Notes under the pieces: generated by a model
The model's database searches: none
What the model was told of the DNA's origin: nothing
What the model saw: the letters and a program-made list of their open reading frames with translations, nothing else
Position numbers and translations under genes: made by a program
Shown: positions 9,639 to 17,706 of the stretch, piece after piece
Layout of the letters: each line of letters starts with the position of its first letter
Numbering within the stretch: the stretch's first letter is position 1
Assembly: GCF_007830185.1 (NCBI RefSeq)
Contig: NZ_VLKZ01000004.1
Span: 32,193-96,192, forward strand
Reading direction: 5' to 3'
Source: Halalkalibacter nanhaiisediminis
Lineage (GTDB): Bacteria; Bacillota; Bacilli; Bacillales; Bacillaceae_D
Length of the DNA stretch: 64,000 bases

Positions 9639-9811
9639 ATACTATTTAGAAAGTTTTTTCCTTGTGAATGAAAATTTGTTAAATTGGTGGTTTTTCTTCA
9701 TCTAATTAGAAAAAATAAAAATGTGTTAAATCCCTATTCTTCTTTTTCGCTGTTGAGTTACATTTCTCCTTCTAATGCATAAGATGAAGCAAAAGAGAGG
9801 GGGAACTTAAT

Positions 9812-10135
9812 ATGGATCAAGTGTCTATGCTCGACATTGCCACAGTATCTGCTGTTGTAGCTGCATTAGTAACTGTGATTGGGAATATCTTTTCAATTGA
9901 TAGTCGCTACCGAGCTCTAATGGCAATTGGGATCGCGTGTGTTCTTTGGTTTATGCCAAGAGAGTGGGGAGAACAGTTTCTCATGGCTCTTATCATTGGT
10001 TTAACGGCAAGTGGTGTGTACAGTCAAGTAAAGCCAAGAGATAATCAAGATGAATTAATGAGGATGCGCATAAAAGAAGAACTACGTAGAGAGCAAGAAG
10101 AACAAAATAGGAAACAAGACCATACACCTTATTAA
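9812..10135 (+). CDS. small holin-like membrane protein
   Basis: A 107-residue protein with three likely hydrophobic segments (about residues 8-26, 33-49 and 56-72) and a highly charged C-terminal tail from about residue 73. This resembles small phage-type holins by layout (ALIIGLTASGVYSQVK block), but I cannot name the family. No endolysin or phage gene is beside it. It sits between pckA and metK, where B. subtilis has no such gene, so it looks like an insertion into a conserved neighbourhood. The ribosome site AGAGAGGGGGAA precedes the ATG at 9812. Membrane localisation is well supported; function is not. Confidence 0.65.
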   Translation: MDQVSMLDIATVSAVVAALVTVIGNIFSIDSRYRALMAIGIACVLWFMPREWGEQFLMALIIGLTASGVYSQVKPRDNQDELMRMRIKEELRREQEEQNRKQDHTPY

Positions 10136-10226
10136 AGGCAGAGCTATCAATACGTTTTTAAGTCTGTTGAGTGATTAACTTCATCAGACTTATCGTCATG
10201 ATTGAACCTTGTGTTGAGTTTACAGG

Positions 10227-10255
10227 TTGACACGAGGGGGGATGTACGATATGAT
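10227..10255 (+). promoter_or_regulatory. SigA promoter of metK
   Basis: TTGACA (10227-10232) and TATGAT (10250-10255) are separated by exactly 17 bases. Transcription would start near 10262, just before the riboswitch. Confidence 0.75.
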
Positions 10256-10270
10256 GTGCATCATACGGAT

Positions 10271-10383
10271 ACTCTTATCCTGAGTAGGCGGAGGGACAGG
10301 CCCGACGAAGCCCAGCAACCGACACTTATTGCCATGAGTGAAAAGGTGCTAACCTGCAAGGCATTAGCCTTGAACGATAAGAG
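10271..10383 (+). ncRNA. SAM-I (S-box) riboswitch controlling metK
   Basis: The classic S-box architecture is complete. The P1 stem is CTCTTATC (10271-10278) with GATAAGAG (10376-10383). The GGCGGAGGGACAGGCCCGA block, GAAGCCCAGCAACC, AAGGTGCTAA and CTGCAAGG all follow in the conserved order. Binding of S-adenosylmethionine would stabilise P1 and let the terminator at 10401 form, switching off metK when its product is plentiful. Confidence 0.97.
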
Positions 10384-10400
10384 GCGAAAGGTAAACATTC

Positions 10401-10433
10401 AACCCTTTTCCTCAATGGAAAAGGGTTTTTTCG
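10401..10433 (+). terminator. riboswitch-controlled terminator of metK
   Basis: A stem of about 11 base pairs, AACCCTTTTCC (10401-10411) against GGAAAAGGGTT, followed by a T-run. It is the expression platform of the S-box leader. Confidence 0.88.
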
Positions 10434-10541
10434 TTTATATACGTCTTTAACAGGAAGGTATCTCCCATTCGGTGGGACATGAGTGCCGTCTCAAAGAAAG
10501 GTACATGCTAGAGATAGCAGTGTTAAAGGAGGAAAATAATC

Positions 10542-11747
10542 ATGCTAGAGAAGAAAAGTCGTCGTTTATTTACATCAGAATCTGTAACAGAAGGGCATCC
10601 AGATAAGATTTGTGACCAAATTTCAGATGCCATCCTAGATGAAATTTTAAAGAATGATCCGAATGCACGTGTTGCGTGTGAAACGTCGGTAACGACAGGT
10701 TTAGTGCTTGTAGCGGGTGAAATTACAACAAGTACGTATGTAGACATTCCGAAAATTGTTCGTGAAACGATTAAAGGAATTGGTTATATTCGTGCAAAGT
10801 ATGGCTTTGATTATGAAACAAGTGCTGTTTTAACATCAATTGATGAACAGTCTGCTGATATTGCACAAGGTGTTGACACGGCACTCGAAGCACGTGAAGG
10901 GCAAATGACGGATGAAGAGATTGAAGCAATTGGTGCAGGTGACCAAGGTTTAATGTTCGGATATGCAAATAATGAAACAGAAGAGTTAATGCCACTTCCG
11001 ATTTCTTTGAGCCATAAGATCGCGCGTCGTTTAACAGAAGTTCGTAAAGAAGAAATTCTTGATTACCTTCGTCCAGACGGAAAAACGCAAGTAACAGTGG
11101 AATATGATGAAGATGGTAAACCAGCTCGTATTGATACAATTGTGATCTCCACACAGCATCATCCAGAAGCAACACTTGAGCAAATTCAAAGTGACCTGAA
11201 GGAACAGGTTATAAAGCCAGTTGTTCCAGCAGAATTAATTGATGAAAATACAAAGTATTTCATTAATCCAACTGGACGCTTTGTTATTGGTGGTCCTCAA
11301 GGAGACGCTGGTCTAACAGGCCGTAAGATTATCGTTGATACGTACGGCGGCTATGCACGTCATGGTGGTGGTGCATTCTCTGGTAAAGATGCAACAAAAG
11401 TTGACCGCTCAGGAGCATATGCAGCACGTTACGTAGCGAAAAATATTGTAGCTGCAGGACTTGCTGATAAGTGTGAAGTTCAACTTGCTTATGCAATTGG
11501 TGTTGCTCGACCAGTATCAATCTCTGTTGATACATTTGGAACAGGAAAAGTATCGGAAGAAACACTTGTAACGCTTATTCGTGATAACTTTGACCTACGT
11601 CCAGCAGGTATTATTAAAATGCTTGATCTTCGTCGTCCTATTTATAAGCAAACAGCTGCATATGGTCACTTTGGCCGTACAGATGTTGATCTACCTTGGG
11701 AAAAAACAGATAAGGCTACTACTTTAAAAGAACAAGCAGGTCTTTAA
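10542..11747 (+). CDS. metK: S-adenosylmethionine synthetase
   Basis: A 401-residue cytosolic enzyme that joins methionine and ATP to make S-adenosylmethionine. Signature blocks are GHPDKICDQ (about residues 18-26), [12 protein letters not shown] (about 131-142) and [16 protein letters not shown] (about 275-290). ATG at 10542 follows AAAGGAGGA. It is governed by the S-box riboswitch upstream and closed by a strong terminator at 11757. Its product feeds the methyltransferases MnmM and TrmB in this window, and MtnN recycles the nucleoside by-products. Confidence 0.97.
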   Translation: MLEKKSRRLFTSESVTEGHPDKICDQISDAILDEILKNDPNARVACETSVTTGLVLVAGEITTSTYVDIPKIVRETIKGIGYIRAKYGFDYETSAVLTSIDEQSADIAQGVDTALEAREGQMTDEEIEAIGAGDQGLMFGYANNETEELMPLPISLSHKIARRLTEVRKEEILDYLRPDGKTQVTVEYDEDGKPARIDTIVISTQHHPEATLEQIQSDLKEQVIKPVVPAELIDENTKYFINPTGRFVIGGPQGDAGLTGRKIIVDTYGGYARHGGGAFSGKDATKVDRSGAYAARYVAKNIVAAGLADKCEVQLAYAIGVARPVSISVDTFGTGKVSEETLVTLIRDNFDLRPAGIIKMLDLRRPIYKQTAAYGHFGRTDVDLPWEKTDKATTLKEQAGL

Positions 11748-11756
11748 TGACAAGAG

Positions 11757-11799
11757 AGAAGCCCCTAAAATCGTGAAATTCGATTTAGGGGCTTCTTTT
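11757..11799 (+). terminator. Rho-independent terminator of metK
   Basis: A long stem with arms 11757-11773 and 11781-11796 and a GC-rich core (GCCCC/GGGGC), followed by TTTT. Confidence 0.85.
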
Positions 11800-11890
11800 A
11801 GTTGAATGGACTCGTAGCGCTCCATTTACCTTAAGTATGTAGATGAGCCGAACTGGTTAAGCTATTTGTAAGGAGAGGGGGTGACTTAAT

Positions 11891-12046
11891 ATGGCGAAAG
11901 ATGTATTGTGTGAAGTAAATAATTGTACGTATTGGAAAAGCGGTAATCAATGTGAAGCCGATCGAATTTATGTAGTTAGTCACAAAGGAGAGCGAGCTAA
12001 TCGTACGGAAGAAACAGATTGTAAAACATTTGAACCATTGGGGTAA
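11891..12046 (+). CDS. DUF1540 small cysteine-rich protein
   Basis: A 51-residue protein with the spacing C-x4-C ... C ... C and the ending CKTFEP, typical of DUF1540 proteins of spore-formers. The four cysteines suggest a metal-binding knuckle. The ribosome site AAGGAGAGGGGGTGA (from about 11870) precedes the ATG, and a terminator follows at 12057. Function is unknown; related genes are often expressed late or in the forespore, which is inference here. Confidence 0.82.
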   Translation: MAKDVLCEVNNCTYWKSGNQCEADRIYVVSHKGERANRTEETDCKTFEPLG

Positions 12047-12056
12047 TAGCAGAAGA

Positions 12057-12083
12057 GAAGAGCGATTCACTCGCTCTTTTCTT
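12057..12083 (+). terminator. Rho-independent terminator
   Basis: Stem AAGAGCGA/TCGCTCTT with a 5-base loop, then TTCTT. It closes the DUF1540 gene. Confidence 0.7.
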
Positions 12084-12231
12084 ACCTTTAGTATTGATAA
12101 TAATAATCACTATTATTCATTTTTTGTTTTATTTTTTGCAAAAAGTTGGTTCTTTCTTGGTTGGACAGAAAAAAATAAAGCCATTCATCCTAGGTTTAAA
12201 GCATAATCTCATGAATGATTTCTATGAAAAG

Positions 12232-12262
12232 AAAAAAGTCCTGATGTATTGACAGGACTTTC
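12232..12262 (-). terminator. Rho-independent terminator of the gamma-carbonic anhydrase gene
   Basis: Stem arms AAAAGTCCTG (12234-12243) and CAGGACTTTC (12253-12262). On the minus strand the second arm runs into a T-rich tract. Confidence 0.7.
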
Positions 12263-12271
12263 AGACAAGCA

Positions 12272-12814
12272 TCATATTCTGCTTTCTTTATTTTGTAATG
12301 CTTCTGCAATAACTTTCTTATAATGTTGCCCTTTTTCAACGTATTCGCGACGAATGCGAGCCATATCTTCTAAGTCCACTTGTTTAAGCTCACGAACGAC
12401 TTGTGCTGGTCTACCAAAGGCTAAGCAATTTGGAGGGATTTTCTTACCTGGTGGAACAAGACTTCCTGCTCCAATAAAAGCACCCTCACCAATTTCAGCA
12501 CCATCAAGCACAATTGACCCCATCCCAATCAATGCATTCTTTTTGATCGTACAACTATGAAGCATGACTTGATGTCCGACTGTCACATCATCCTCTATAA
12601 TCAGTGGATATTTTGGACTTTGATGAAGCATAGATTGATCTTGGATGTTTACTCGTTTTCCGATTACTGTAGGCGAGACATCACCGCGAATGACAGTTTG
12701 AAACCATATGCTCGATTCATCCCCAATCGTAACGTCTCCTGTGATGGTTACCCCATCAGCAATAAAAGCGCTTTCTGAAATCGTAGGATATTTGTTCTGA
12801 TACGGATAGATCAT
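12272..12814 (-). CDS. ytoA: gamma-class carbonic anhydrase-like protein (YtoA)
   Basis: A 180-residue left-handed beta-helix protein with many hexapeptide repeats (pattern I/V-x-x-G). The histidines expected for the zinc site appear in MLHQ, VGHQ and MLHS (about residues 62-96). The ending matches gamma-carbonic anhydrase/YrdA-type proteins, which form trimers with zinc at subunit faces. Catalytic activity in this subgroup is uncertain. The ribosome site AAAGGATG precedes the ATG at 12814. It diverges from ytpA, as in B. subtilis. Confidence 0.87.
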   Translation of the reverse strand: MIYPYQNKYPTISESAFIADGVTITGDVTIGDESSIWFQTVIRGDVSPTVIGKRVNIQDQSMLHQSPKYPLIIEDDVTVGHQVMLHSCTIKKNALIGMGSIVLDGAEIGEGAFIGAGSLVPPGKKIPPNCLAFGRPAQVVRELKQVDLEDMARIRREYVEKGQHYKKVIAEALQNKESRI

Positions 12815-12921
12815 TGTTACACATCCTTTGCGTTTAGTCGAAAAATCGCTATACTTATTTTAACGCAAAGTTGGCAGTCATGCTTCTTCTTTTCAAAAAG
12901 AAGCGTTAAGGGGGAATGAAC

Positions 12922-13704
12922 ATGTGGAAATGGGAAGTAGATGAGCCAAGAGGGGTTGTCGTCGTTGTACATGGTGCTGGTGAGCATCATGCAAGATATC
13001 AGTGGCTCGCAAAGAAGTGGAATGATCATGGATTTGAAGTGATTATGGGAGATTTACCTGGGCAAGGTAAAACGAGAGGAAAAAGAGGTCATATCCAATC
13101 TTTTAATCAATATTTAGATACAGTAGAAGGATGGCTAGATGAAGCGAGACAAAGAGAGCTTCCTATTATTCTTTTAGGCCATAGTATGGGCGGTCTTATA
13201 GTCATTCGTACGTTAATGGAACGTAATATAGCATTGATTAGCGGCGTTATTTTATCGTCTCCGTGTTTAGGATTAAGTCAGCCTCCAACAAAGACAAAAG
13301 AGATGGCAACAAAGCTGTTGCACCGCATTGCTCCAACAGTCAGTGCGAACTCTGGTATTAAATCTGAACATGTGACGCGAAATGACGAAATTCGAGCGGC
13401 CTATTTAAAGGATGAGCTACGGGTGACAAAGGTTTCTGCGAGATGGTATCAAGAATTAACAAAGGCGATACGTTTAGCCAACCGTTATCCTGAGAAGTTT
13501 CCAGACATTCCTCTCCTTGTTTTACAAGCGGGCGATGATTTACTTGTCAATAAATTCGATGTTCGCGATTGGTTTGACCAATTGTCGGTAACAGAGAAGT
13601 ATTATAAAGAGTGGGAAGGACTTTATCATGAGGTTTTTAATGAGCCAGAGCGTGAAGATGTTTATAGGTACGCAATTGGGTTTGTGAATCTCCTTCTTCC
13701 ATAA
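12922..13704 (+). CDS. ytpA: lysophospholipase-like alpha/beta hydrolase (YtpA)
   Basis: A 260-residue monoacylglycerol-lipase-type hydrolase. The oxyanion region is VVHGAGEHHARY, the nucleophile elbow is GHSMGG (about residues 87-92), the acid is in LQAGDD and the histidine is in GLYHEVFNE. In B. subtilis YtpA releases a fatty acid from phosphatidylglycerol to give bacilysocin, an antibiotic-like lysophospholipid. An ATG at 12916 touches the ribosome site AAGGGGGA, so 12922 is chosen. It is followed by ytpB, its usual neighbour, after a hairpin. Confidence 0.86.
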   Translation: MWKWEVDEPRGVVVVVHGAGEHHARYQWLAKKWNDHGFEVIMGDLPGQGKTRGKRGHIQSFNQYLDTVEGWLDEARQRELPIILLGHSMGGLIVIRTLMERNIALISGVILSSPCLGLSQPPTKTKEMATKLLHRIAPTVSANSGIKSEHVTRNDEIRAAYLKDELRVTKVSARWYQELTKAIRLANRYPEKFPDIPLLVLQAGDDLLVNKFDVRDWFDQLSVTEKYYKEWEGLYHEVFNEPEREDVYRYAIGFVNLLLP

Positions 13705-13713
13705 TATAATCGC

Positions 13714-13750
13714 AAAGCTACTCTCCATGAAAAAGAGGGTGGCTTTCTCT
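13714..13750 (+). terminator. Rho-independent terminator of ytpA
   Basis: Stem AAAGCTACTCTC (13714-13725) with GAGGGTGGCTTT (13735-13746), two G-T pairs, then TCTCTT. Confidence 0.6.
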
Positions 13751-13875
13751 TGGTCTTATCTAGTTTAATAAAGCACCAATTTTTTTCAATCTTATGTTCA
13801 AATGATGTCCATTGTTGTCGGTGTCTATTTATGCTAAGGTACTAATTGTGTATATATACGGAGGAGGAATACCTG

Positions 13876-14931
13876 TTGAACGTCCCGACAAAACCAATCC
13901 CATTACTTATAAATATTTATCGTGAGGTCATTCCGACGGTTCATCGCTATTTTAATCAATGGAAAGAAAAGGCGAAAACAATACCAGACCCAGAACTTCG
14001 CTCACAGGCACAGGATGCGCTAGAGAAAAAGGCGTTTCATTGTGAGGGCGGTGGCGTATATGGTCTTGTTGCTAGAGACCGCTTCGATGATCTGATTCAG
14101 TTTATTATCGCTTACCAAATTACATGCGATTATTTAGATAATTTATGTGACCAGAGCCCTGCGCTTGACCCAAATGATTTTCGTTCTCTTCACCAGGCGC
14201 TTCTTGATGCGCTAACGCCAGGAGCAACACCAAAAAATTATTATCAGTATCGTAAGGAGCAAGAAGACGGTGGGTACTTGCATGCTCTTGTTCAAACCTG
14301 TCAGGATATTCTATCGACGTTTCCTTCATTTGATAAGGTTCAAGCGAGTATGCTAGAACTAAGTGGATACTACGGAGATTTACAGGTCCATAAGCACGTG
14401 AAAAAAGAGGAGAGAATACCTCGTCTTGAAGCGTGGTTTGAAGAGCATCGCCATAAGGTGCCTGAGATGACATGGTTTGAATTCTCTGCCTGTACGGGCT
14501 CGACTCTAGGAATCTATTCACTAGCAACCTATGCGACAAAATCTGATTTACCAGAAGAAACGGCTGCTGTTATCAAGAGTGGCTACTTCCCATGGGTGCA
14601 AGGACTCCATCTTCTGCTCGACTATTTTATAGACCAAGAAGAAGATATTGCTGACGATGAATTAAATTTTTTATTTTATTATGACAGTGAAGAGCAAATG
14701 ATTGAACGATTCCGTTTCTTTGCTGATCAAGCTGAAAAGAGTTTATCAAAGCTACCTGATCCAGAATTTCATCGAATGATGAATCGTGGGATGATTGCAC
14801 TCTACATTGCTGACGAAAAAGTTCAAAAAGATAAGGAAATGAAAAAGAAATCAAAACAAATGATCAAAACGGGTGGATTATCTACCGCAATCTTCTATTT
14901 AAATACCTGGATGTTCCGTCGGGGAAAATAA
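13876..14931 (+). CDS. ytpB: tetraprenyl-beta-curcumene synthase (YtpB, DUF2600)
   Basis: A 351-residue all-helical terpene synthase of the DUF2600 family. In B. subtilis this enzyme cyclises all-E-heptaprenyl diphosphate to tetraprenyl-beta-curcumene, the first step to sesquarterpenes made in spores. Acidic metal-binding blocks are CDYLDNLCDQ (about residues 86-95) and DYFIDQEEDIADDE (about 251-264). The frame extends to 13846, but GGAGGAGG before the TTG at 13876 makes that the likely start, giving an N-terminus of MNVPTKPIPLL. The gene ends in a strong terminator. Confidence 0.87.
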   Translation: MNVPTKPIPLLINIYREVIPTVHRYFNQWKEKAKTIPDPELRSQAQDALEKKAFHCEGGGVYGLVARDRFDDLIQFIIAYQITCDYLDNLCDQSPALDPNDFRSLHQALLDALTPGATPKNYYQYRKEQEDGGYLHALVQTCQDILSTFPSFDKVQASMLELSGYYGDLQVHKHVKKEERIPRLEAWFEEHRHKVPEMTWFEFSACTGSTLGIYSLATYATKSDLPEETAAVIKSGYFPWVQGLHLLLDYFIDQEEDIADDELNFLFYYDSEEQMIERFRFFADQAEKSLSKLPDPEFHRMMNRGMIALYIADEKVQKDKEMKKKSKQMIKTGGLSTAIFYLNTWMFRRGK

Positions 14932-14950
14932 CATATCAGCTAGGTACAGT

Positions 14951-14988
14951 AAAAGGGGGGATAAGCCGTGGCGGCTTTCCCCCTTTTT
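14951..14988 (+). terminator. Rho-independent terminator of ytpB
   Basis: GC-rich stem (AAAGGGGG ... CCCCCTTT with inner AAGCC/GGCTT), then TTTTTCG. Confidence 0.85.
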
Positions 14989-15000
14989 CGTTAGTATGTT

Positions 15001-15038
15001 AAGAAGAGCTATTAGACTGAAGCTAATAGCATTCTTTC
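15001..15038 (-). terminator. Rho-independent terminator of the beta-carbonic anhydrase gene
   Basis: Arms AAGAAGAGCTATTAG and CTAATAGCATTCTT flank a 7-base loop. It converges on the ytpB terminator. Confidence 0.6.
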
Positions 15039-15054
15039 ATGTGATTTATTTCAT

Positions 15055-15612
15055 TTAATAACCGTTGACTACTAAATCTAATTTCCCTGTTTCAGGACTA
15101 ATCACAAGTCCGTGTACAGGAATACCTCGAGGAAAAAGTGGGTGGTTGTTGATCATGTCTACGCTGTTCTTCACATTATCTTCAACTTTTTGGAAGCCAG
15201 TAAGAAACTTATTGATGTCGATACCAGAGTATTCAAGCTTCTCGATTAAATCCATATCGACTCCGCGTTCTTTTGCTTTCTTAAGAATTGTACTAGCCTC
15301 CATGCCTACCATCCCGCAACCATGGTGTCCAATAATCATCACCTCGTCTGCTTGAAGGGCATAGATAGCCACCAGTATACTGCGCATAATACTACCATAA
15401 GGGTGAGAGATAATAGCGCCTGCATTTTTAATAATCTTTGCATCTCCGTTTTTGATATTTAATGCATTTGGTAGAAGTTCAAGTAAGCGGGTATCCATAC
15501 ATGTTAAAATGACGACTTTTTTGTCAGGGAAATTTGTTGTTTGGAATCGTTCATATTCTTTTGTGTCGACGAACTGTTGATTGTGTGTTAATACGGTATC
15601 TAATAATGTCAC
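15055..15612 (-). CDS. ytiB: beta-class carbonic anhydrase (YtiB)
   Basis: A 185-residue zinc enzyme interconverting CO2 and bicarbonate. The first zinc ligand and its partner aspartate are in LTCMDTR (cysteine about residue 38), and the second pair is in IGHHGCGM (about 94-101). This spacing is that of small type-II beta-carbonic anhydrases. The start is GTG at 15612, because the upstream TTG at 15627 is part of the GGAGGGG ribosome site itself. In B. subtilis ytiB is found at a different spot. A gamma-type homologue is only 2.3 kb away. Confidence 0.88.
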   Translation of the reverse strand: MTLLDTVLTHNQQFVDTKEYERFQTTNFPDKKVVILTCMDTRLLELLPNALNIKNGDAKIIKNAGAIISHPYGSIMRSILVAIYALQADEVMIIGHHGCGMVGMEASTILKKAKERGVDMDLIEKLEYSGIDINKFLTGFQKVEDNVKNSVDMINNHPLFPRGIPVHGLVISPETGKLDLVVNGY

Positions 15613-15675
15613 GTTAAACCCCTCCAATTTAAGTGTATTTTCTCATTTTTAAGTGAAAAATTGTTTTGTCTGGAA

Positions 15676-16248
15676 CTACCTCTTCTCAATTGCGATAACA
15701 AATGGGGGATTGTTTGCTTGATTAATGAATTCATATTTTAATACGTGGGCCATCCGCTGGTCGATTTGTTCGACAAATGTGAGTACATGATCTTTCTCGA
15801 TTTGGCCTTCTTCATGGCCGTGATAGATCACTAAAACAATTGTGCCACCTTTTGGCATAAGGTCGAGCAATACGCTAATAGCTGCAAGGGTTGAAGTGGG
15901 TTTCGTCACAATGGTTTTATCACCGCCTGGTAAATAACCAAGGTTAAAAATCGCTGCTTTAATCTTTGACTGACTTTGCTTAGGAATGGTATCAAGAACA
16001 TGTTCATGGCCAATTTGAAATAACGTCACACGATCACCAAGCTTTTCTTCATTTAGCCTTGTCGTCGTGCTAGATATTGCTTGTGCTTGAATATCAAAAC
16101 CAAAGACATGTCCATTTTCACCAACAAGCTTGGCAAGAAAAATGGTATCATGTCCATTGCCGACAGTGCAGTCAATGGCACAATCACCAGGTTGTAGAAC
16201 GTTTTCAATTAGAAAACGAGCAAAGGGCAAAACGCCGAGTACTTTCAT
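15676..16248 (-). CDS. mnmM: class I SAM methyltransferase MnmM (YtqB), tRNA wobble-uridine methylation
   Basis: A 190-residue Rossmann methyltransferase. The SAM-binding motif is AIDCTVGNGHDTIFLA (about residues 24-39), and NLGYLPGGDK (about 104-113) is the conserved signature. Recent work names B. subtilis YtqB as MnmM, which adds the final methyl group of mnm5s2U in tRNA. The ATG at 16248 overlaps the stop of mnmL as ATGA, so the two are translationally coupled. A longer frame up to 16290 is rejected for that reason. The MnmM name rests on recalled literature plus synteny. Confidence 0.85.
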   Translation of the reverse strand: MKVLGVLPFARFLIENVLQPGDCAIDCTVGNGHDTIFLAKLVGENGHVFGFDIQAQAISSTTTRLNEEKLGDRVTLFQIGHEHVLDTIPKQSQSKIKAAIFNLGYLPGGDKTIVTKPTSTLAAISVLLDLMPKGGTIVLVIYHGHEEGQIEKDHVLTFVEQIDQRMAHVLKYEFINQANNPPFVIAIEKR

Positions 16249-17198
16249 CGTATTTGAACCTTCTCTTTCTGATAATATTTCCCTTGCCAACTATTTCGAC
16301 GAACAAGTTCTGCTTCAATCGCATTTAATACAGACCATTTGTTCATACTCCACATTGGTCCAATCATCAAATCAGCTGGACCGTCTCCTGTTAGACGATG
16401 AATCATCATGGTAGGTGGAATGATTTCGAGTTGGTCGACGACGAGATTGATATAGTCTTCAAAGCTCATTAGTTCAACTAATCCTTTTTCAAATTGCTTC
16501 ACCATAGGTGTCTTCTTTAAAAGATGAAGAAGATGGATTTTAATGCCTTGTACGTCCAGTTTCGCAACTTCTCTAGTTGTTTCCATCATCATGTTGTGGT
16601 CTTCAAGAGACAGACCGTTAATAATGTGAGCACAGACACGAATACCATGCTTACGCAACTTTTTAACCCCTTCTACATAACAGTTGTAGTCATGGGCACG
16701 GTTAATGAGCAGAGCTGTGCGTTCGTGAACGGTTTGCAGGCCAAGCTCCACCCAAAGGTAGGTGCGTTTATTGAGCTCTGCTAAATATTCAACGACGTCA
16801 TCAGGTAAGCAATCGGGCCTTGTTGCAATCGCAAGCCCGACAACACCCTCTTGTTGCAAAATTACTTCATAATACTCCTTTAATGTCTCAACAGGCGCAT
16901 AGGTGTTTGTGTAGGCTTGAAAATAGCCGATGTATTTTCCAGACTTCCATTTCTTATGCATACGCTCTTTAATCGTATGAAATTGGGTGACGAGGTCATC
17001 TTTTCGATCGCCTGCAAAATCGCCAGAGCCTCTCTCACTACAAAATGTACACCCACCGAAAGCAACATTCCCGTCGCGATTTGGACAATCAAAGCCAGCA
17101 TCAAGCGGAATTTTGAAGATCTTTTCGTCAAAGTGATCACGAAGGTGCTGATTCCAAGAATAGTAACGTTTATCTCCAAACCAATTATGTTCGATCAA
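16245..17198 (-). CDS. mnmL: radical SAM protein MnmL (YtqA, TIGR01212 family)
   Basis: A 317-residue radical SAM enzyme. The 4Fe-4S ligands are C38, C50 and C53 (C-x11-C-x2-C), an unusual spacing that marks the YhcC/YtqA family. Conserved blocks are IGYFQAYTNTYAP, IATRPDC and WVELGLQTVHE. In B. subtilis YtqA has been linked to the conversion of carboxymethyl- to aminomethyl-uridine in tRNA, ahead of MnmM. Start is TTG at 17198 with AAAGGTGA upstream. It forms a two-gene operon with mnmM. Confidence 0.86.
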   Translation of the reverse strand: MIEHNWFGDKRYYSWNQHLRDHFDEKIFKIPLDAGFDCPNRDGNVAFGGCTFCSERGSGDFAGDRKDDLVTQFHTIKERMHKKWKSGKYIGYFQAYTNTYAPVETLKEYYEVILQQEGVVGLAIATRPDCLPDDVVEYLAELNKRTYLWVELGLQTVHERTALLINRAHDYNCYVEGVKKLRKHGIRVCAHIINGLSLEDHNMMMETTREVAKLDVQGIKIHLLHLLKKTPMVKQFEKGLVELMSFEDYINLVVDQLEIIPPTMMIHRLTGDGPADLMIGPMWSMNKWSVLNAIEAELVRRNSWQGKYYQKEKVQIR

Positions 17199-17333
17199 AT
17201 GATATCACCTTTCTTTTTCATGCTTAACAATCATTTTAGCACGCTAAGGAGGGAACACCAAAGACACGATTAGTAGAACTTGAGTGAAATGACTGTTTTT
17301 TTAGGATTCTACTTAGCAAGATAACGACACGGC

Positions 17334-17362
17334 TTGACAGTGTACGTACGAATTCATACAAT
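17334..17362 (+). promoter_or_regulatory. SigA promoter of the leuS leader
   Basis: TTGACA (17334-17339) and TACAAT (17357-17362) with a 17-base spacer. Confidence 0.75.
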
Positions 17363-17368
17363 ACAAGT

Positions 17369-17637
17369 AAGTTCATATGCTGACGTAGAAAAGGATTAGT
17401 AGTCATAATTGGGAATCAAGAGAACTGACGGGTGGTGCAAGTCAGTCGAACAAATATGATGAACTCACCTTAGAGTTTTGAAAGTGAAAAGAGTAGTAGC
17501 TTTCAACGGGTCACGTCCGTTATACGTGAAGAGCGAATGAATAGTTGATAATTCATTAATGTGGGTGGTACCGCGGGAAGTATATAGACTCTCGTCCCTG
17601 ACAACATTTTATGTTGGGGACGGGAGTTTTTATTTTT
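17369..17637 (+). ncRNA. T-box leader (leucine) of leuS
   Basis: The invariant T-box GGGTGGTACCGCGG is at 17564-17577, with TGGT positioned to pair with a tRNA ending ACCA. A factor-independent terminator follows. A CTC leucine triplet in the GAACTCACC context at 17464-17466 is the likely specifier codon. Uncharged tRNA-Leu would favour the antiterminator and raise leuS expression. The 5' limit is estimated from the promoter. Confidence 0.92.
17586..17637 (+). terminator. T-box regulated terminator
   Basis: Arms about 17587-17606 and 17610-17628 (ACTCTCGTCCC ... GGGACGGGAGT), followed by a T-run. It competes with the antiterminator containing the T-box. Confidence 0.85.
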
Positions 17638-17706
17638 TAAGCATGAACACTCAGGTGCTTATCGTCAAGTGAACAAAATGGCTAGGAAACAGGAGGATGA
17701 AAAGCA

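Noticed and set aside
10202..10450. 82-codon frame upstream of metK
   Set aside because: It runs through the SAM-I riboswitch and its terminator, so it is an accident of structured RNA sequence.
10771..11175. 134-codon frame opposite metK
   Set aside because: Leucine/histidine-rich shadow of metK codons.
14120..14539. 139-codon frame opposite ytpB
   Set aside because: Antisense to conserved terpene synthase motifs with no ribosome site.
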